64,000 bases of DNA from Mortierella sp. BCC40632. Taxonomy: Eukaryota > Mortierellomycota > Mortierellomycetes > Mortierellales > Mortierellaceae. The stretch covers positions 124,001-188,000 of the forward strand of contig WAEK01000023.1 in the NCBI GenBank assembly GCA_011634665.1, read 5' to 3'. This document shows positions 1 to 9,957 of the stretch, piece after piece (position 1 is the first letter of the stretch; each line of letters opens with the position of its first letter). The position numbers were made by a program, and so were the translations under genes. The notes beneath the pieces are model-generated. The model did no database searches, had not been told where the DNA came from, and worked only from the letters and a program-made list of their open reading frames with translations.

Positions 1-3000
1 CATCCTCATTCTCGTCGTCGACTTCCTCTTTAGTGGCGCCAGAAGTGTCATTCTCCTCCTTTTCGGAACCCTTCTCCTCTATGGTTCCAGTGCTGGTGTT
101 GTTCGGGATGTCGCCTCGTGAAACACGACTGCTCTCGTTGGTATTGCCACTGATACCAACAGGTAGAGCGTTCGTGTTCTTGCTTTGATTGTCGCCGCTC
201 ATCGCCACATCCCCCTTCACTGCATCAGTTGCTGACTGTTCGTTTGTCACAGCCTCGGGCTGCTTTTCAGCAGAAGAACTTGCATGAGCTGAACCGGGGT
301 TTTTGCTGGGAACGGGGGCATTGGCTCCACTGCTACTTTGGTTGATCACGTCCATAAATGACCCTCTCAGAGATTCGCGTGGGTCGGGGACTCCAGGAGC
401 TTGTCCTAGCTTCGACTGTTGCTGACTTTGCTTCCGTAATTGTCGATACAGCCTCCTTCTGGCCTTGCTTGACAGCCGCATCAACTCTGGATCCTCAGTC
501 TCGGTTGCCTTTAGAAACTTGTTCGATTCGTTTGCCAACTGGAGTAACTCTTCAACTTCGGGTGCGTTCCCAGAAGAAGTGAGCTTCTCTGCTGTCAAGG
601 TCCCAGCATCAGCCCGCAAGAGGCTACCGCTGCCACTTATAGCTCCGGCAACTCCGCCTGCACCGCCTGTTCCTATGCCTCCAGCACCGCCTGCGAACCC
701 GGCCTCGGTCTTGTTATCTTTTCCTTTTTGGCCAGACTTGTTCATTCGTTCAGCCTCCTCGCTCGAAAAGTAAAGCATACCAATCGCTCGTGTAGTGACA
801 CGCTTTGGCTGGAACATGGCCAACGTCGCATAAAATGGACTCACTCGGCGATTATACATAGTACGAATACGTCTCCTCTTGGCTCTGTTGGCTGCTCCAA
901 GCGATGCTGAAGATCCAATGCCAATACCGGTCCCCACTCCTGCACTAAAGCCTGTTGCTGCACTCATCCCAGTACCAGTTCCTGTGCTACTATCGTTTGT
1001 CGAGACAATGCCTTCCATGCCTGATCCGGAGCCGTCTGTCTCTTCGGTTGACACCTCTATCCGCTCGGCCCATTTCCTGGACCCTGGCTCCAAGTAAGTG
1101 CTACTCTCCTCTGGCTTGATCACCAGACTCACCAGTGCATTCATGATCGTCTCCACCAGCCAGTCACCAGCCTTGCCCTGTGATTTTTCTCCTGCGGCCA
1201 AAAGTGCTGCTGAGAATGGGGCCACCATTGTGTCACCGATGGTTCTGAGTGCCTCAATATCGTCTCGTTCACTCTCGTCGGTGCCTTCCCAGCACATGTA
1301 TTCAACCAAAACTTGATCCAATAAGAACTTTTGATCCGTTGGATAGACGGCTTTGATCAGACTGACCAGCTTTTCTGAAAAAACTGCGCCTCCCATGTGG
1401 CCCAGCAACGTCATCCATCGTTCGATTTCTGCCGCAAACAGCGGCGTATACTTGTGATAGGCCTGAGGCAAGTAATTAAGGCCAAGAGCAGGCGACCAGA
1501 GTGGATTGCTGAGTTTGGCCTGTTGATTTCCAGAACCGCTGATGCTCAACGTTGATGTCGTATGGTGGTAATGATGGTGAGAATGCGCCGCGGATGAGGT
1601 CGTGGAAGGAAATCCTGCGAATGCTTGATTTAGATAATAGGATGATGACCGTATCACTCCTGATTCTCCACTCTCAGTTCCCATAATTACTATGGGAACG
1701 ACCAATGGATGGGTCAACTCGGACTTGGATGCCACAGAAAGAGAGGTCGCTGAATGGGACTGAGACGACACTGTATTCGAACGAACAGTATTTGGAGTCA
1801 ATGATCCAGGTGACGTGGACGAAACCATTAAGTTTGAAGTAGTGGATGCACTTGACAACACGGATCCGGGTGTATCTGTACCAGAGAGTTTGATCCGCTT
1901 TTTTGCATCTAGCCCATCCATGCCTGTGATGCCCCCAGATGCCTTGGAGCCAATCCCAGTGCTGGAACCAATCCCCACTACGGTGCCTGCCCGTTTGATA
2001 CCTCGCTCTGAACCTACAGCACCTTGACCAGGTCTCGAGTATGCCTTGGCATCAGCAGCTAACTCCTGTTGAAGCAATGCTTGAAGTTTTGGCAGGTCCT
2101 TTCCAGGGCCCGATTCGAAAAACGCCTCAAGCGCTGTGCAGGCGTTACTAAGATGAAGAGCCACCTCTTGGCCGACTAGATCTTGTTCGAGTTTCGGGTC
2201 CGCAGTATTGTTGTCGGTCGACTCTTCAGGTAATTCTCCCTCTTCAGGGTCCGAGTCGGATTCTGCCGTTCCTTTTATGTCCGTAGTATCGTCTCTCTTT
2301 GGCCCTGAGCCACTGGTAGTGGATACCCCAGCGGTAGATAAATCTGATGATCCCTCGTTGATACCCTCGCTATTCCCGGTGGTGGTCGAGGCATTGACAA
2401 GAGAGGAGAGTGATGACATCATAGCCTGTCTGGCCGATTCTATACTTTGACTACTAACATTATTTGTCTTGACAAATCGCCTGCAGGCAATGATAGTTTG
2501 AATCCATGCTTGGACAGCGAGCTTGGCAGGTCCCGAAGATGAGCACAATTCGAAGTCGATTGATTCTACAAGCTCCTTAGGGATATCATGTTCAAAACCT
2601 CGACGATGTCCATACTGAAGAAAATACTCCAAGACTGCCATGACAAAGACGTCAGGACAGGCTGATTTCAAAAAGTGAAGCTGCCAAGACTTGTGTGGTG
2701 CTTGGAGTTTGGTCAGGGGTCTAGTACGGGTAAGTGGATCATTGGCTGTCTCACCAAGATAACATTGTTTGTAAAAATAAAAGAGTTGCCATAGCAAAGG
2801 AGTATCGACAGATCCAGATCCATGAGTAGCAACTGCACTGTGTCCCTTCCTGAGAGATGGTGAAAAATGAAGTATCGACTGTGCTATCCTTGGAAGGACA
2901 CTAGGGTTCTCTTGGTTGGTCTGTGCCCGTGCTCTGGAGAAGGTCGTAGATGGTCGGGCGGCGGGATTCGACGACGTTGAAGAGGAAAAGCGCGCAGTGG

Positions 3001-3304
3001 AAGACTGGATCTCCTTTTCCAACGCTAGAAAGCCCTGGTTGTGGCAGTCGGCTCCAAGCCTCAGCCAGGTGGACCTTGGCATCCTAACCAGGGCTGCATG
3101 GAGGGCTGCTGGCTCAAGAGGCTCCCGTGACCCGTCCTCTGATGTTGATCGCAGCAGCGATGATAGGGGTGTCGGTAGTAAGTCAATTGGGCTAGGCATT
3201 TCTGTTCCAGGGTCGACCAGCTCTAGAGAGTTCACAAATTCCGACGGGATACCAGTATTATTCACATGTCGCTCAAACCCTTGGCCAACTGCAAAAGAAT
3301 GCAT
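1..3304 (-). CDS. Large uncharacterised Ser/Thr-rich protein, C-terminus outside window
   Basis: Reading the minus strand from the ATG at 3304 gives one uninterrupted frame of about 1101 codons that leaves the window at base 1, so the C-terminus is missing. I chose this ATG because it is the only one between the upstream eIF4E2 stop and the open frame that reads in phase (protein begins MHSFAVGQGFERH). The first third, up to about residue 290, looks folded, with helical blocks such as WQLHFLKSACPDVF. An acidic Ser/Thr/Gly linker follows, then a second folded stretch (for example YTPLFAAEIERWMTLLGHMG), a Gly-rich tract, and a basic patch with KRRRIRTMYNRR. The last part is rich in Asn, Ser and Glu. 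No catalytic motif, signal peptide or membrane segment was seen. I do not recognise the family; a subunit of a large transcription complex is possible but unsupported. Confidence 0.75.
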   Translation of the reverse strand, partial: MHSFAVGQGFERHVNNTGIPSEFVNSLELVDPGTEMPSPIDLLPTPLSSLLRSTSEDGSREPLEPAALHAALVRMPRSTWLRLGADCHNQGFLALEKEIQSSTARFSSSTSSNPAARPSTTFSRARAQTNQENPSVLPRIAQSILHFSPSLRKGHSAVATHGSGSVDTPLLWQLFYFYKQCYLGETANDPLTRTRPLTKLQAPHKSWQLHFLKSACPDVFVMAVLEYFLQYGHRRGFEHDIPKELVESIDFELCSSSGPAKLAVQAWIQTIIACRRFVKTNNVSSQSIESARQAMMSSLSSLVNASTTTGNSEGINEGSSDLSTAGVSTTSGSGPKRDDTTDIKGTAESDSDPEEGELPEESTDNNTADPKLEQDLVGQEVALHLSNACTALEAFFESGPGKDLPKLQALLQQELAADAKAYSRPGQGAVGSERGIKRAGTVVGIGSSTGIGSKASGGITGMDGLDAKKRIKLSGTDTPGSVLSSASTTSNLMVSSTSPGSLTPNTVRSNTVSSQSHSATSLSVASKSELTHPLVVPIVIMGTESGESGVIRSSSYYLNQAFAGFPSTTSSAAHSHHHYHHTTSTLSISGSGNQQAKLSNPLWSPALGLNYLPQAYHKYTPLFAAEIERWMTLLGHMGGAVFSEKLVSLIKAVYPTDQKFLLDQVLVEYMCWEGTDESERDDIEALRTIGDTMVAPFSAALLAAGEKSQGKAGDWLVETIMNALVSLVIKPEESSTYLEPGSRKWAERIEVSTEETDGSGSGMEGIVSTNDSSTGTGTGMSAATGFSAGVGTGIGIGSSASLGAANRAKRRRIRTMYNRRVSPFYATLAMFQPKRVTTRAIGMLYFSSEEAERMNKSGQKGKDNKTEAGFAGGAGGIGTGGAGGVAGAISGSGSLLRADAGTLTAEKLTSSGNAPEVEELLQLANESNKFLKATETEDPELMRLSSKARRRLYRQLRKQSQQQSKLGQAPGVPDPRESLRGSFMDVINQSSSGANAPVPSKNPGSAHASSSAEKQPEAVTNEQSATDAVKGDVAMSGDNQSKNTNALPVGISGNTNESSRVSRGDIPNNTSTGTIEEKGSEKEENDTSGATKEEVDDENED

Positions 3305-3619
3305 AGCACCATCACGGTCGCATTTTTCTTTTTTTTTTTTTTTTTTTTTTTTGTACCATCAACAGTGAGGTGCCAGAAGCAAGATCATGCAGGATGGCAC
3401 TCGCAAAGCACGTTAAGAAGTGAGTAGATGCTGGATGCATCATGGATGCAGAAAGCCTGAAATCAGAAGAGACCGGGTTAAGGGGCTTTGACAATTACGT
3501 TTTCAAGACGAGACGCGTTTGAAGCTTTATTAGGGAGGCCGTCAATAAATGAAACAGCGAGACATCGAGAGAAGCATGGCCTTTTTATCAATACGAGGCA
3601 GTCTCCTTTCGCCCGCACT
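3305..3619. other. Spacer between tandem minus-strand genes
   Basis: This 315-bp gap lies between the eIF4E2 stop and the start of the large unknown gene. It holds a T run of more than 20 bases at about 3329-3352. It must contain the 3' end of one transcript and the promoter of the next. No conserved site was recognised. Confidence 0.6.
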
Positions 3620-5131
3620 TCACCGGAACACATCCGTATTTCTGAAGCTCGAGTTATCCTTCATAGCATCGTTGTGTGTCTTGTACTCCATGATCGTGTC
3701 CGCAGGAAGATTCAGGACGCGCTTCAAGGTATCCCTGTAAAAAGCGTGGGAAAGCAAGGATTAGTCCAACAATTGCGTGGTAGTGAATGAAAGATGAGGC
3801 AGTGAAAAAAGAGATGTCACTTGTACTCTACCTGATCTTCAGGTTGATCCGCCCCTCGTGTGCAGACTGATTCCATATCGAGAGAATATCTTCTGCTCCA
3901 CGAATTGACAACACAATACCACAGATTTCTGACCCTACGTCGAATTGGTCTCCAATGACTGCCATTACCTAGATAAAGATTTAGAGGAAATGAACACATC
4001 CAAGTAGTATAAGCGACTGATGCTGTCAAAACAGAAGATGAGCATTGTTCCGGTAAAACAGAAGAAAAGAAAAGCGACAGACATAATGGACATACAAGGT
4101 TCTCCCAGTAACGACTTGCAAGCCCCTTCTTAAGTCTCACAATCCATTTGCCTCCGTTGATGTTTGTTGCATCCTCCCATACTGGCCGAACTCCTTGCTT
4201 AAACAGATGATAATCGCTCACATTTGGTAGCTCATGTGGTCGAATGAGATGTGAATAAACAGCCCAAAAGTCTTCCACCTAATGACATACCAGATTGGGT
4301 CGTAGAAAAGAAAGGTGATGGTCAGTTTCGCCTTTTTTTTTTTTTCCTTTTACTCCAATACCCAATCCTTCTCGTCAAAAAGGTGAAGAAGAGGTTTTTT
4401 AGTCCAGGACTTGGTTGACTCTTACCGATCCAAATGTAGCGATCTTCTTCATAGCGCTCTCATAATTAGTGATCTTGCTTCCAGGGGTTCGGTGCATGAA
4501 CCAAAAGACCCAGTTAAAGTGCAAGGGGTGGATCTCGGATCCTGCTCCGCTGCTATTGATGAGTCCAGACTGGAAGGTGAGCGAGGAGGAGAGCCCTGAC
4601 AAAGCCTTCGAACTACTGACAACACCAGAACTGGACCCTGCCACTCCTGTTGCTCCTGTTGCTCCTGCGCCAGTACTCGAAGGCCCCAGTTCCCCTGCTC
4701 CTGCTCCTGCTCCCGCTCCTGCTCCTGCTCCTCCTACTCCGGCCCCTACTCCGGCTCCAACTCCTACTCCAGCTCCAGCCGCTACTCCTGTACCTGCTCC
4801 GGCTCCTGAACGACCACCAAAGTCCAACGCCCCTCCAGAGAGAGAAGGCCCATTGAAATGAAGACTTGATGATGACGAGTTCAGGAGCGTAGACAGTCCA
4901 GGGGTTGTGGTGGAGCTTTGGCGCTGCAATTGGACAAGCTTTGAGCCGCTAGAAGGAGCATTCTCTCCTTGGATGCGTGTGCTAAGAAGGCATTCAGGAA
5001 GAACACAGGGAGATTAGGGCATGCCAAAGACGATCCCATTTTAAGGTTTTTCATACTTTGCTGTTGTGCACGTTGATCTGATCACGATGTGGGGGAGCAT
5101 ACGATTTACGAGGGCCCCAAGCCTGATCCAT
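3620..5131 (-). CDS. EIF4E2: eIF4E2/4EHP-class mRNA cap-binding protein
   Basis: Five minus-strand exons (5131-5103, 4981-4426, 4278-4096, 3968-3832, 3734-3620) join in phase to 339 codons. The eIF4E fold starts at HPLHFNWVFWFMHRTPG and continues with VEDFWAVYSHLIRP, PVWEDATNINGGKWIVRLKK, GLASRYWENL and the C-terminal RVLNLPADTIMEYKTH. The GLASRxWENL and MEYKTHxDxxKDNSSFRN signatures point to the class 2 (4EHP) branch, not the canonical initiation factor. Members of this class bind the m7G cap but generally repress or specialise translation. The residues before the fold are low-complexity, rich in Ser and in Gly-Ala repeats, and much longer than in animal 4EHP. The first coding exon is uncertain: the chosen ATG begins MDQAWGPRK and uses a GTATGC donor, while a second ATG at 5100 with a later donor also keeps phase. 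Confidence 0.88.
4636..4812 (-). repeat. In-frame hexanucleotide minisatellite (Gly-Ala)
   Basis: Imperfect six-base units coding Gly-Ala on the minus strand fill about 175 bp of the second eIF4E2 exon. The frame is kept throughout, so the repeat is translated as a flexible spacer ahead of the cap-binding fold. Confidence 0.8.
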
Positions 5132-6209
5132 GGGTGTGATGTTCTGGGATAAACAGGCAATCAAAAGATTTCAACAAGAAGGACGCAAAGAGATAGAAAA
5201 GAGTTGGTGAAAGGAATTAGATGCTTGCAAGTTGGTCGGCGTGATTAGGAAGAGTAGAAGAGTGGATCAGAGTCTCGAGAAGAAGAGGAAAGACAAGGGA
5301 TCAGCTGGACGATGAGGTGTAGAGTAAATGGATGTGGGGTTTGCTGGAAAACTGTGAGACAGGGAAATGGTAGGTGTGGATGGCAGATACGGATCGATCA
5401 CTAGAGGAAAGAGGAAGAAGTGAGCTAGCACGATGACAAGGATGCGTGTTTGGCTGTCAAAGGTTGCATATCGTCGTATCGACGTCACAGTAAACTTTTT
5501 GGAACTGGCGTCCTCCTATCTGTCTGGAGAGGAACATGTGGGCTCAAAAAAAGAAGACTACAAGCCTAATGGCAATAGTTGCCTCTCTCCTACAGGCGAT
5601 CTGTATTCGTATCTTTGGAGATTGAACCCTTCAAAAAAAGAAAAAGAAAAGAAAAAAAAGAAAAAAGAAAAAAGAAAAAAGAATACGCTTTGCAAATCTG
5701 AAGACTATGCTGCAAACATCTACTTTATCCAGACCTTGGATCGTCAAAGACCCTGGTCAACGAATGGAATCAAACACGACTACACCTCACGTAGCATCGG
5801 GCTGAGAATATCGGTAAAGTCGCACAAGATCAAAAAAGTGTCCCCCCCCCTCCCTCTAATTCACCGAGGAACTATGGCGCGACCATTCTTAATAACTTCC
5901 CTCCCCCGGCGTTGGATCTGTCCTATCGGCTCGTTTGAAAACCAATTATCTGGTTTGCCTTCCATGATGCAAACATTGAACAGGGCTCCAACCCTCTCAT
6001 TAGGACGAAAAGCTCGGGAGACTACCTCTCTTTGTCACTCGGAAGCTCAGTGTACCGAACACCTCGACTGAGCCTATATGTCTAATCTCGCAGGATGAAC
6101 CGAGAGAGGCAGTGTTGTCTGTTTGGAGCTGGGTCAGATCAGTAATCGGATGCCATTTCCTTTTATTATCTCCTGATGTATTTGCATCCTACATCTTGCA
6201 GTCTTACAC
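5132..6209. other. Intergenic region, eIF4E2 upstream / dehydrogenase downstream
   Basis: About 1.1 kb with no convincing gene. It carries the presumed eIF4E2 promoter on the left and the dehydrogenase 3' end on the right, and an A/G-rich tract near 5633-5685. A 212-codon open frame from the ATG at 5433 on the plus strand runs through that tract, has no domain-like pattern, and is judged accidental. Confidence 0.55.
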
Positions 6210-7638
6210 CTAAAGTCCAACCTGTTTGTCACTGTATTTAATCAACTCCTGTTGTAATTTCTCATCTTTCGATGCAGGGTTGCTCTGTCGGATGCGCTCG
6301 TCAAACCAGAACTCGCCACTGATGCCCTCTACCTCTTCACTTAAGCAGAGATAAGTGATTCCTCTAGCTCCTCGCGCAGCGGTCCTCAAGAAGTACTGGA
6401 ATCCAATTGTTGTCAATATATACAGAGTCCAAGAGTGGTTGAACAGACTGGTACGGCAAGCTCCTGGGTGGAGACAATTGACCGTGATATTGGGGTGTGT
6501 ATCTCGAAGGGTCTTGGCCAGGAATCGTGTATACATGACAGTTGCCAACTTTGAACCACAGTAGTTGTTGATTCGGTCATATGCCTTCGCAGAAGTGATT
6601 CCCGCATAGTTGATCTTGGCAGTGCCGTAGTGGGCCGATGAGGCGGTCATGACGATACGTGCCTTTGGAGCCAGCTTGATCAACGGGAGCAACAAGGTCG
6701 TGAGGTAGTAATGTCCAAGATAATTGATGCCAAACTGGCTGTCATGGCCCTCTGCTGTTGGTCGGAAAGTAGGTAGATCCATCACTCCTGCGTCTATAAT
6801 ACATCATATCAGAGGTAGGGATGTCAGTATATGAAGAACCAGAATCTAGATCAGGAACTTAGAGATTCTCGACTTTTTTTTTTTTTTTTTTTTCGAGCTG
6901 AGGCATTACTATTGACAAGCAGATCGACGATATTAGTGCGTCGACTAATTTCATGCACAAATTTGCGGACCTCCTGGAAAGATCCTAAGTCGAGGTAGAT
7001 AAACTCGACATTCGGGTTTTTGGATTTGGCTTTGATGTTCTCGACTGCTCTAATTCCCGCTTCGTAGGCCCTGTCGCCTATTGTACAATTGGAGGTGGCG
7101 CTTAGCGACATTGTCATTTTCTCACGGTAAAAAAAAAAAAAAATGCGCCAAAGTCAGGAAATACCAATAATAAGATGATATCCAGCTTCAGCCAGAGCGA
7201 CAGCCGACAAGTACCCTAGTCCACTCGCTCCACCTATGATTGACACAAATGAGAAAGCGTTATGAACAAAAATCCATTAACGGGCCCTATTAGAGTTAAA
7301 CCTGCAAACGACCATAACTTACCGGTTAGGATTGCCACTTTGCGACGTCCACCAGCAGAGACATCATTTTCGATAGCCATCCTGCTTGCTGCAATCGAGC
7401 CTGCAATCCTCTTTTCAATTGGGGGTCGGCCATCTTTGCGCATCCCGAAGAGCCACTCAGGAATATTCAAAAGATAAACCTCGGCTAACAGAATACCGGT
7501 CTCGACAAGCCGGCGTGGGATGCGACTCGAAGTGGAAAAGTAAACACACATGCGATCGAATCGTTCGCCACCACGTTGGGACTCGACAGCGGACGGGGCA
7601 CTCGATGGGTGAGCGGCAAGAGCGCGTTGGGTAGCCAT
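6210..7638 (-). CDS. Short-chain dehydrogenase/reductase (retinol dehydrogenase-like)
   Basis: Four exons (7638-7323, 7233-7165, 7077-6910, 6793-6210) give 378 residues with consistent phase. The Rossmann glycine motif TGGASGLGY is split by intron 1, at residues about 104-112. NNAGVMD (about 184-190) is rebuilt exactly across intron 3. The active-site Ser lies in TASSAHYG and the catalytic pair in YCGSK (about Y262 and K266). NCLHPG follows, as in the classical SDR family. The layout resembles retinol dehydrogenase-like or WW-domain oxidoreductase-like SDRs, which use NAD(P)H on lipid or retinoid-type carbonyls; the substrate here is unknown. About 100 residues precede the nucleotide-binding fold and include a hydrophobic stretch (LLAEVYLLNIPEWLFG) that may bind membrane. 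The start ATG is the first in frame. It is divergent to the membrane protein gene at 8225. Confidence 0.9.
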
Positions 7639-8224
7639 TTTCTGGATGTAAGGACTTGGTTGGGTGAGGCGCTTGAAACTTGGAGGAAAAGAGAAAGATG
7701 CAGCATTGTCGAGAGCAACAGTCAAAAATGATTTATTGTACACACCATGAACGTGACAAGTAGTATCAAAGCGTTCACTTTGATACTTTTTCGGCTCGGG
7801 CCAGAGGAGAGTCAACACGGGTCGCAAAAGAGGTGGACACGGTACGAAAGATGAGTGACAAGACCTCAACACCTTCAAGGATGCTGTTTCCACGAAGACA
7901 AGGAAGACAAGGAACCACGCCCTCATGAGGGGATGCAGACTCTCGGCCGCGTTTGTGCAATGAACGTATCCTCACACCGTCCCCACAATTCAGTTGCGGT
8001 TTGCTCAAGAGGCACGGGGAAGGTGGGGGGGGACGAGAGCCCGTGCGGGGTTATTATCCCCGTGCTCGCCCGCTCCCCCGCCGTTCAGTTTTTTTTTTTT
8101 TTTTTTTTTGCTTTTTTCCTCTTTGCTTTTCGCACATCCACTTCCTTGCTTCTTTCTCGCGCTTTCTACCCCTCCCCTCCCGACACACTCCCATTGCCAC
8201 AGCATCCTCTCACTAGCAAGCATC
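7639..8224. promoter_or_regulatory. Shared divergent promoter region
   Basis: A 586-bp gap separates the start codons of the minus-strand dehydrogenase and the plus-strand membrane protein, so both promoters must lie here. It contains a G run near 8024-8030, a T run at about 8090-8109 and a CT-rich stretch just ahead of the plus-strand ATG. No TATA box was identified with confidence. Confidence 0.5.
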
Positions 8225-9295
8225 ATGATTGAAGTCGATGTGTTCTGGAGTTTCTCATTCGGCGCTATTTTTGCAGCCGCTGCTGCCGGCTCACTCAAGA
8301 ACGAAGAACGGTTCTGGTCTACACCTTCATTCGTCTACACACTCCTCTTCCTCTCGCTCATCTTTGCGCCCTCAGGTCTTTATCTCCTCTGGGACAATCC
8401 CGGCTGGGAATCGATGTTTGTCCTAGGCGACAAGAATGAAATCCACGCTATCCTGCCGACTGTCTTTGCCTTTACAAACGTTCTGCTCGGTATCATCGGT
8501 TACTATGTCACATACCGCAAGATCCGCTCCAACAGACACGAGCCAGTTCTGCCCATGTCTTATAACAAGTATTGGATCCATGCCTACACTTGTTTCTGTG
8601 CCATCCTCGGCATGGGTTACAACCGGTTCATGTATCCTTCGGATTATGTGGCATGGCGCGCTGGTGTTGAATACCCATTGACGGCCTTTTTCACATCCAG
8701 GATTTTGTACACGCTCTTGGCCATGGGTGTTATCCTTATTCCGGTAAGAGTTTTCCTCAAAGTTTAAAGGGAAAAGTTTTTTTTTTTTTTTTTTTTTTTT
8801 TTTAGATGCACACGCTCTCACACTCACCCTTGTTGGCACGTTTTGCTGGTTTTAGGCTGCGTACATTCCGTGCTACATCTGGTTCAAGAACCAGACACTC
8901 CAGCTCCATGGTGACAAGTCACGATTTTTCATCTCCTGTCTCTACTTTATCCTCCAGGGCGTTTGGATCGTCTCTGCTGGTAACAATATTATTGCTATTA
9001 TTATTCCTGCTCTTCTGGCTTATCCATTCAATTGAGATGCAAAGAAAATCCATCGAGGAAGTCTGGACTGACAAGAATTTATCCAATGAATGGGGGGGTA
9101 TCCTTTCGCTTTTCTCGTCTTTCTTTTAGTTTTTGGAGGATACCAGATCCGCAACTTTGTCAAAGATCCAGAACTTTCCTACTTGGATAACATGTGGAGA
9201 CTCTTTGACTCGGGTGACATCTTAAACAGGAACAGCAAATGGTCCCCACTTCTTGGATTCTGGTTCGCAGGTAAATATGTCTCCATCCCTTCCAA

Positions 9296-9329
<34 letters not shown>

Positions 9330-9453
9330 GAGTGCCTTTCAGTATGTTGCTGTACAATCACCACTTTTAGTTCTTTTCTTTTACACCTCTAACTCTTCCT
9401 GCCTTTTCACTCTTTTTGAAACAATCCAATGGTGGCATGAACTGGAAATATAG
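8225..9453 (+). CDS. Multi-pass membrane protein, uncharacterised
   Basis: Exons 8225-8743, 8856-8979 and 9130-9270 join in phase (donors GTAAGA, GTAACA, GTAAAT). The protein starts MIEVDVFWSF and shows about six hydrophobic segments: FGAIFAAAAAG, the stretch after FVYTLLFLSLIFAP, ILPTVFAFTNVLLGIIGYY, the region around AYTCFCAILGMGY, the segment ending LLAMGVILIP, and FFISCLYFILQGVWIV. Short charged loops lie between them, which fits an integral membrane protein. The 3' end is not settled. After GFWFAG the model either splices to an acceptor near 9370 and stops at 9453, or reads through or splices earlier and stops at 9392. The AAT microsatellite sits in this last intron. I do not recognise the family and assign no function. 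Confidence 0.7.
9296..9330. repeat. (AAT)n microsatellite
   Basis: About eleven tandem trinucleotide units lie just after the third exon of the membrane protein gene, in the presumed last intron. Confidence 0.9.
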
Positions 9454-9844
9454 AGGCCATTGTCATGTTCTTGGTGTTTTTGCCCGTCTTTTTTATTCCA
9501 TCCTTGCCCCCCAAGAAGGCCATTAAGACACAATAACTGGGAGTTTTTGTGCAAATAGACAACCATCTAGGGCAAGGAGAGAACATGGAGCAATCCATAT
9601 TGTGCATAGCAAATATTCCGTAGTCTAGTACATAGAGAGGTAAATACGATTAAAGCGATTTACCCTGGGACATCGAGTCCAGGCCTTACTCTCTCACAGA
9701 CCAAATTTTGTAGTTTCGAAAAAGAGAAAGGGCTGATTCCTACAACCGTGACCATGATTTGGAGAAGTATCATAAAATATTCTGCCAGAATGATCCAAAT
9801 CGCTTTATTGCCGTTGCGGAATTCTCGCAGAGCCTTGGATGACT

Positions 9845-9880
<36 letters not shown>

Positions 9881-9957
9881 ACTGGTGAGAGAGTACACAT
9901 GGGTAGAGTGAAAAAAGGGGATAAGAGCATTGCCTATCATAGATCATGTCTCCATGA
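9454..9957. other. Convergent 3' region
   Basis: The gap between the 3' ends of the membrane protein gene (+) and the PP2C gene (-). It carries a T run of more than 30 bases at about 9846-9879 and nothing else that I can name. Confidence 0.5.

Noticed and set aside
358..2450. Several plus-strand open frames across the left end.
   Set aside because: They are antisense to one continuous minus-strand frame of 1101 codons that has far better protein character.
5433..6071. A 212-codon plus-strand frame starting at a real ATG.
   Set aside because: It runs through an A/G tract coding poly-Lys, has no ordered block or splice support, and lies between two well-defined minus-strand genes.
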